The notes beneath the pieces were generated by a model, which worked only from the letters and a program-made list of their open reading frames with translations, was not told the DNA's origin and made no database searches. A stretch of 46,046 bases of DNA from Pseudomonadota bacterium (GTDB lineage: Bacteria > Pseudomonadota > Gammaproteobacteria > Burkholderiales > Burkholderiaceae_C): the NCBI GenBank assembly GCA_020161215.1, contig JAIUOM010000018.1, positions 1 to 46,046 on the forward strand, given 5' to 3'. Positions 44,089-46,046 of this stretch are shown one piece after another (position 1 is the stretch's first letter; every line of letters begins with the position of its first letter). The translations under genes were made by a program, and so were the position numbers.

Positions 44089-45231
44089 ATGTCCGATCAA
44101 GCGTTGTACCAAGAACCCCCAGGACCCGCCCGCCCGCACACCTTTCTGGCGACCATCGTGTTCGTGCTGGCCGTGCTGGCCGGCGTGAGCCAGGTGCTGG
44201 GCGCGCTGCGCGACCCATCCAAGCTGCAGGTGCCCTGGAACTGGTCCGATTTCTGGCAAGGCCACACCACGCAAAAGCTGGAAAAGCAAATCGACCATCA
44301 CATGCCGGCGCGCGAACGGATCATCGCCTGGGCCAACAGCGCCCGCTACCTCATCATCCACGGCGGTGGTGAGCAGGTGCGGGTGGGGCGCGACGACTGG
44401 TTGTTCCTGACCGAGGAGTTGCGCTACGCCAAGGTCAAGGGCCAGCCGCTGCAGGCGCGTGCCGACCTGCTGCGCGACGCCAGCCAGGCGTTGGCCGGGC
44501 AGGGCGTGCGGCTGCTGGTGGCACTGGTTCCCGACAAGGCCCGGGTGCAGGAGTCCTACATGGCGTTCGGACACTACCCCGACGCCAACCGGCCCCGCTA
44601 CACCGAGGGCCTAGAGGCCCTGCGCCAACGCCAGGTCGCGGTGGTGGATTTGCTCACCCCCATGGCCAAGGGCGCCACGGCCGAGCCGGTGTACTACCGC
44701 AGCGACACGCACTGGAACCAGCGCGGCGCCGAGATCGCGGCGCAGGAGATCGCGCGCACGGCGCAGGGCATGCGCCTGCAGCTCGACCCGGCCAGCTTCG
44801 AAACCACCCTGGCCGCCGCCCCGGTCGAGCGGGCCGGCGATCTGATCCGCATGATGGGTCTGGAGCACATGCCCAACGCGCTGCGCCCGACGCCCGACCG
44901 CGAGGCGCCGGCCACCACCCGCAAGACCAGTGCATCGGGGGGCGGGGGCTTGCTGGGCGACAGCGCGGTGCCCGTGACCCTGGTCGGCACCTCGTACTCC
45001 TTGCGCGGCAATTTTCATGGCTACCTGCAGCAAGCCCTGCAGGCCGAGGTGCTGAACACCGCCAAGGACGGCGGTGGCTTCCTGCAAGCCATGACCGACT
45101 ATCTCAAGGACGAATCCTTCCGCAGTGCCAAACCCAAGTTGCTGATCTGGGAATTGCCGGAGCGCTTCCTCAAGGACCCGCTCGACAAGGAGCCCGACTG
45201 GCTGCGTCAGGTTGGCCTGACCAGCCGCTGA
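44089..45231 (+). CDS. SGNH-type polysaccharide O-acetyltransferase, AlgJ/AlgX-like
   Basis: The 380-residue product has an N-terminal anchor (about residues 18-38). It then shows the AlgJ/AlgX catalytic layout: VGRDDWLFLTEEL near residue 100, the D206-T-H208 motif in YYRSDTHWNQRG, and a serine block LVGTSYS (300-304). WELPERFL near the C-terminus is also typical. It completes O-acetylation of the polymer in the periplasm with acetyl groups supplied by the MBOAT protein 10 nt upstream. The pair resembles AlgI/AlgJ of alginate and WssH/WssI of acetylated cellulose. Confidence 0.88.
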   Translation: MSDQALYQEPPGPARPHTFLATIVFVLAVLAGVSQVLGALRDPSKLQVPWNWSDFWQGHTTQKLEKQIDHHMPARERIIAWANSARYLIIHGGGEQVRVGRDDWLFLTEELRYAKVKGQPLQARADLLRDASQALAGQGVRLLVALVPDKARVQESYMAFGHYPDANRPRYTEGLEALRQRQVAVVDLLTPMAKGATAEPVYYRSDTHWNQRGAEIAAQEIARTAQGMRLQLDPASFETTLAAAPVERAGDLIRMMGLEHMPNALRPTPDREAPATTRKTSASGGGGLLGDSAVPVTLVGTSYSLRGNFHGYLQQALQAEVLNTAKDGGGFLQAMTDYLKDESFRSAKPKLLIWELPERFLKDPLDKEPDWLRQVGLTSR

Positions 45232-45241
45232 AAGGTGCGCC

Positions 45242-46033
45242 ATGTTTTCCTGCCTGCTTACTTCGCCGACACTTGATCCAACCCCGTCGCCAGAGGCGCG
45301 GCCCCCTGGTCGCCTCCTGGTCGCTGGTGTCCTGCTGAGCCTCGGCTTGGCGCTGGCGGGTTGCGCGGGTGTGTCCGGCCAGCGCGGCGCCAACGGTGCC
45401 ACCGGCGCTGCATCCAACGGCGACAGCAAGCCGGCCCCGGTCGGCGTGCTGGCCGTGCCCAAACCGGGTTTCTTCGTGCCGGCCGAGGCCTTCGACAAAA
45501 ACGGCAGGCTGGTGCAGCCGATCGTGGCCGACAACCTGGCCCCGACCGCGTCCGCGGCGGCGCAAGCCCAGTTCAAGCGCGAGGTGCTGGTCTACGACGG
45601 CTCGGCCAACCGCTCTTATTTTTCCGGCGGCGGGCTCGACGGGCGCTTCAGCGCCCAGTTCTGGGTTGGTCTTCTGGCCAAGTACAAGTTCCGTTACCGC
45701 GCCATCAGCGACGTCGAGGACATCGAATCGGCCGCGCCCTCGGTGCTGGTGCTGCCTTCCACCGTGGTGTTGAACGCGCGCGAACGCCAGGCCATCGTCA
45801 ACTTCCGCGCGCGCGGAGGCAGCGTGGTGGCGACCTGGCTGACCGGGGTGCGCGATGAGGGCGGGGCCTGGCGCGGCTTCGGTTTCATGCAGTCGGCGCT
45901 GGGCGCCAAGGTCGAGGGCTACACCGGGCCGACCGACCAGGTGCGCTACCTCAACATCGACGGCGACACACCGCTGGCGCACGGCCTGCCGGCCGGCGTG
46001 CGGGTCTGGACGGACCGGCCCAAGGAGTGGTAG
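45242..46033 (+). CDS. Lipoprotein paralogous to the deacetylase N-terminal domain, ended by a TAG
   Basis: The 263-residue product has a lipoprotein signal (LALAGC, C41). Its part from about residue 120 is clearly homologous to residues about 70-210 of the CE4 deacetylase at 30736-32607: VLVLPSTVVLNARERQAI against VLILPSTVALSDSDRSRI, and FRARGGSVVATWLTG against FRARGGSVLATWVAG. It stops at TAG (46031-46033), where the paralogue continues with EPLL and this sequence continues PMLL in the same frame. It could be a complete short protein, or the first part of a longer gene broken by GAG-to-TAG. The window ends 13 nt later. Confidence 0.72.
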   Translation: MFSCLLTSPTLDPTPSPEARPPGRLLVAGVLLSLGLALAGCAGVSGQRGANGATGAASNGDSKPAPVGVLAVPKPGFFVPAEAFDKNGRLVQPIVADNLAPTASAAAQAQFKREVLVYDGSANRSYFSGGGLDGRFSAQFWVGLLAKYKFRYRAISDVEDIESAAPSVLVLPSTVVLNARERQAIVNFRARGGSVVATWLTGVRDEGGAWRGFGFMQSALGAKVEGYTGPTDQVRYLNIDGDTPLAHGLPAGVRVWTDRPKEW

Positions 46034-46046
46034 CCCATGCTCCTGT

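Overview
The window is GC-rich chromosomal DNA. Its gene content (MdtABC-type efflux, Tct/Bug-type transport, a tannase-family lipoprotein, small AT-rich repeats built around a TAGC core) suggests a betaproteobacterium, most likely Comamonadaceae or a near relative. This is inference from gene families and repeat style; no rRNA or tRNA gene was recognised.

Left part (1-14502). A truncated peptide-type ABC binding protein and an RsuA-type pseudouridine synthase lie on the minus strand. They are followed by a plus-strand tripartite multidrug efflux operon: membrane fusion protein, two RND pumps (MdtB- and MdtC-like) and an outer-membrane channel lipoprotein. The operon has been heavily remodelled. 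Between the fusion protein and the first pump sit an AT-rich HEPN-domain gene, a 327-bp duplicate of the pump's 5' end and a RelE/Phd-type toxin-antitoxin pair. A roughly 760-bp imperfect palindrome separates the two pump genes. Short mini-elements have been absorbed in frame into three of the four efflux genes.

Middle part (14465-25936). A minus-strand tctC-tctB-tctA tripartite tricarboxylate transporter is followed by an orphan branched-chain-amino-acid-type binding protein. Plus-strand genes then encode Hsp15, an alpha/beta hydrolase, a tannase/feruloyl-esterase-family lipoprotein, a MarR regulator, a FrnE/DsbA-type protein and a two-component system.

Right part (25937-46046). After an AT-rich 362-bp control region comes one long plus-strand exopolysaccharide cluster that runs off the window. 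It mixes modules normally found in separate systems. From cellulose (Bcs) systems come a BcsE N-domain protein, BcsD, a BcsO/P-like linker, two BcsQ ATPases, a BcsA-like protein, BcsB and a BcsC-like TPR protein. From poly-N-acetylglucosamine (Pga/Hms) systems come a TPR/outer-membrane-barrel exporter, a processive GT2 synthase and a CE4 polysaccharide deacetylase. A GH18-like lipoprotein and alginate/Wss-type O-acetylation proteins (MBOAT AlgI-like, SGNH AlgJ-like) complete it.

The BcsA-like protein has lost most catalytic GT motifs and its PilZ motif, while the PgaC-like GT2 has all of its motifs. I therefore infer that the polymer is made by the GT2 enzyme, possibly an N-acetylhexosamine-containing, partly deacetylated and O-acetylated polymer, and that Bcs-type proteins have been reused as scaffold, pore and packing machinery. 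This hybrid cluster is the most interesting system in the window.
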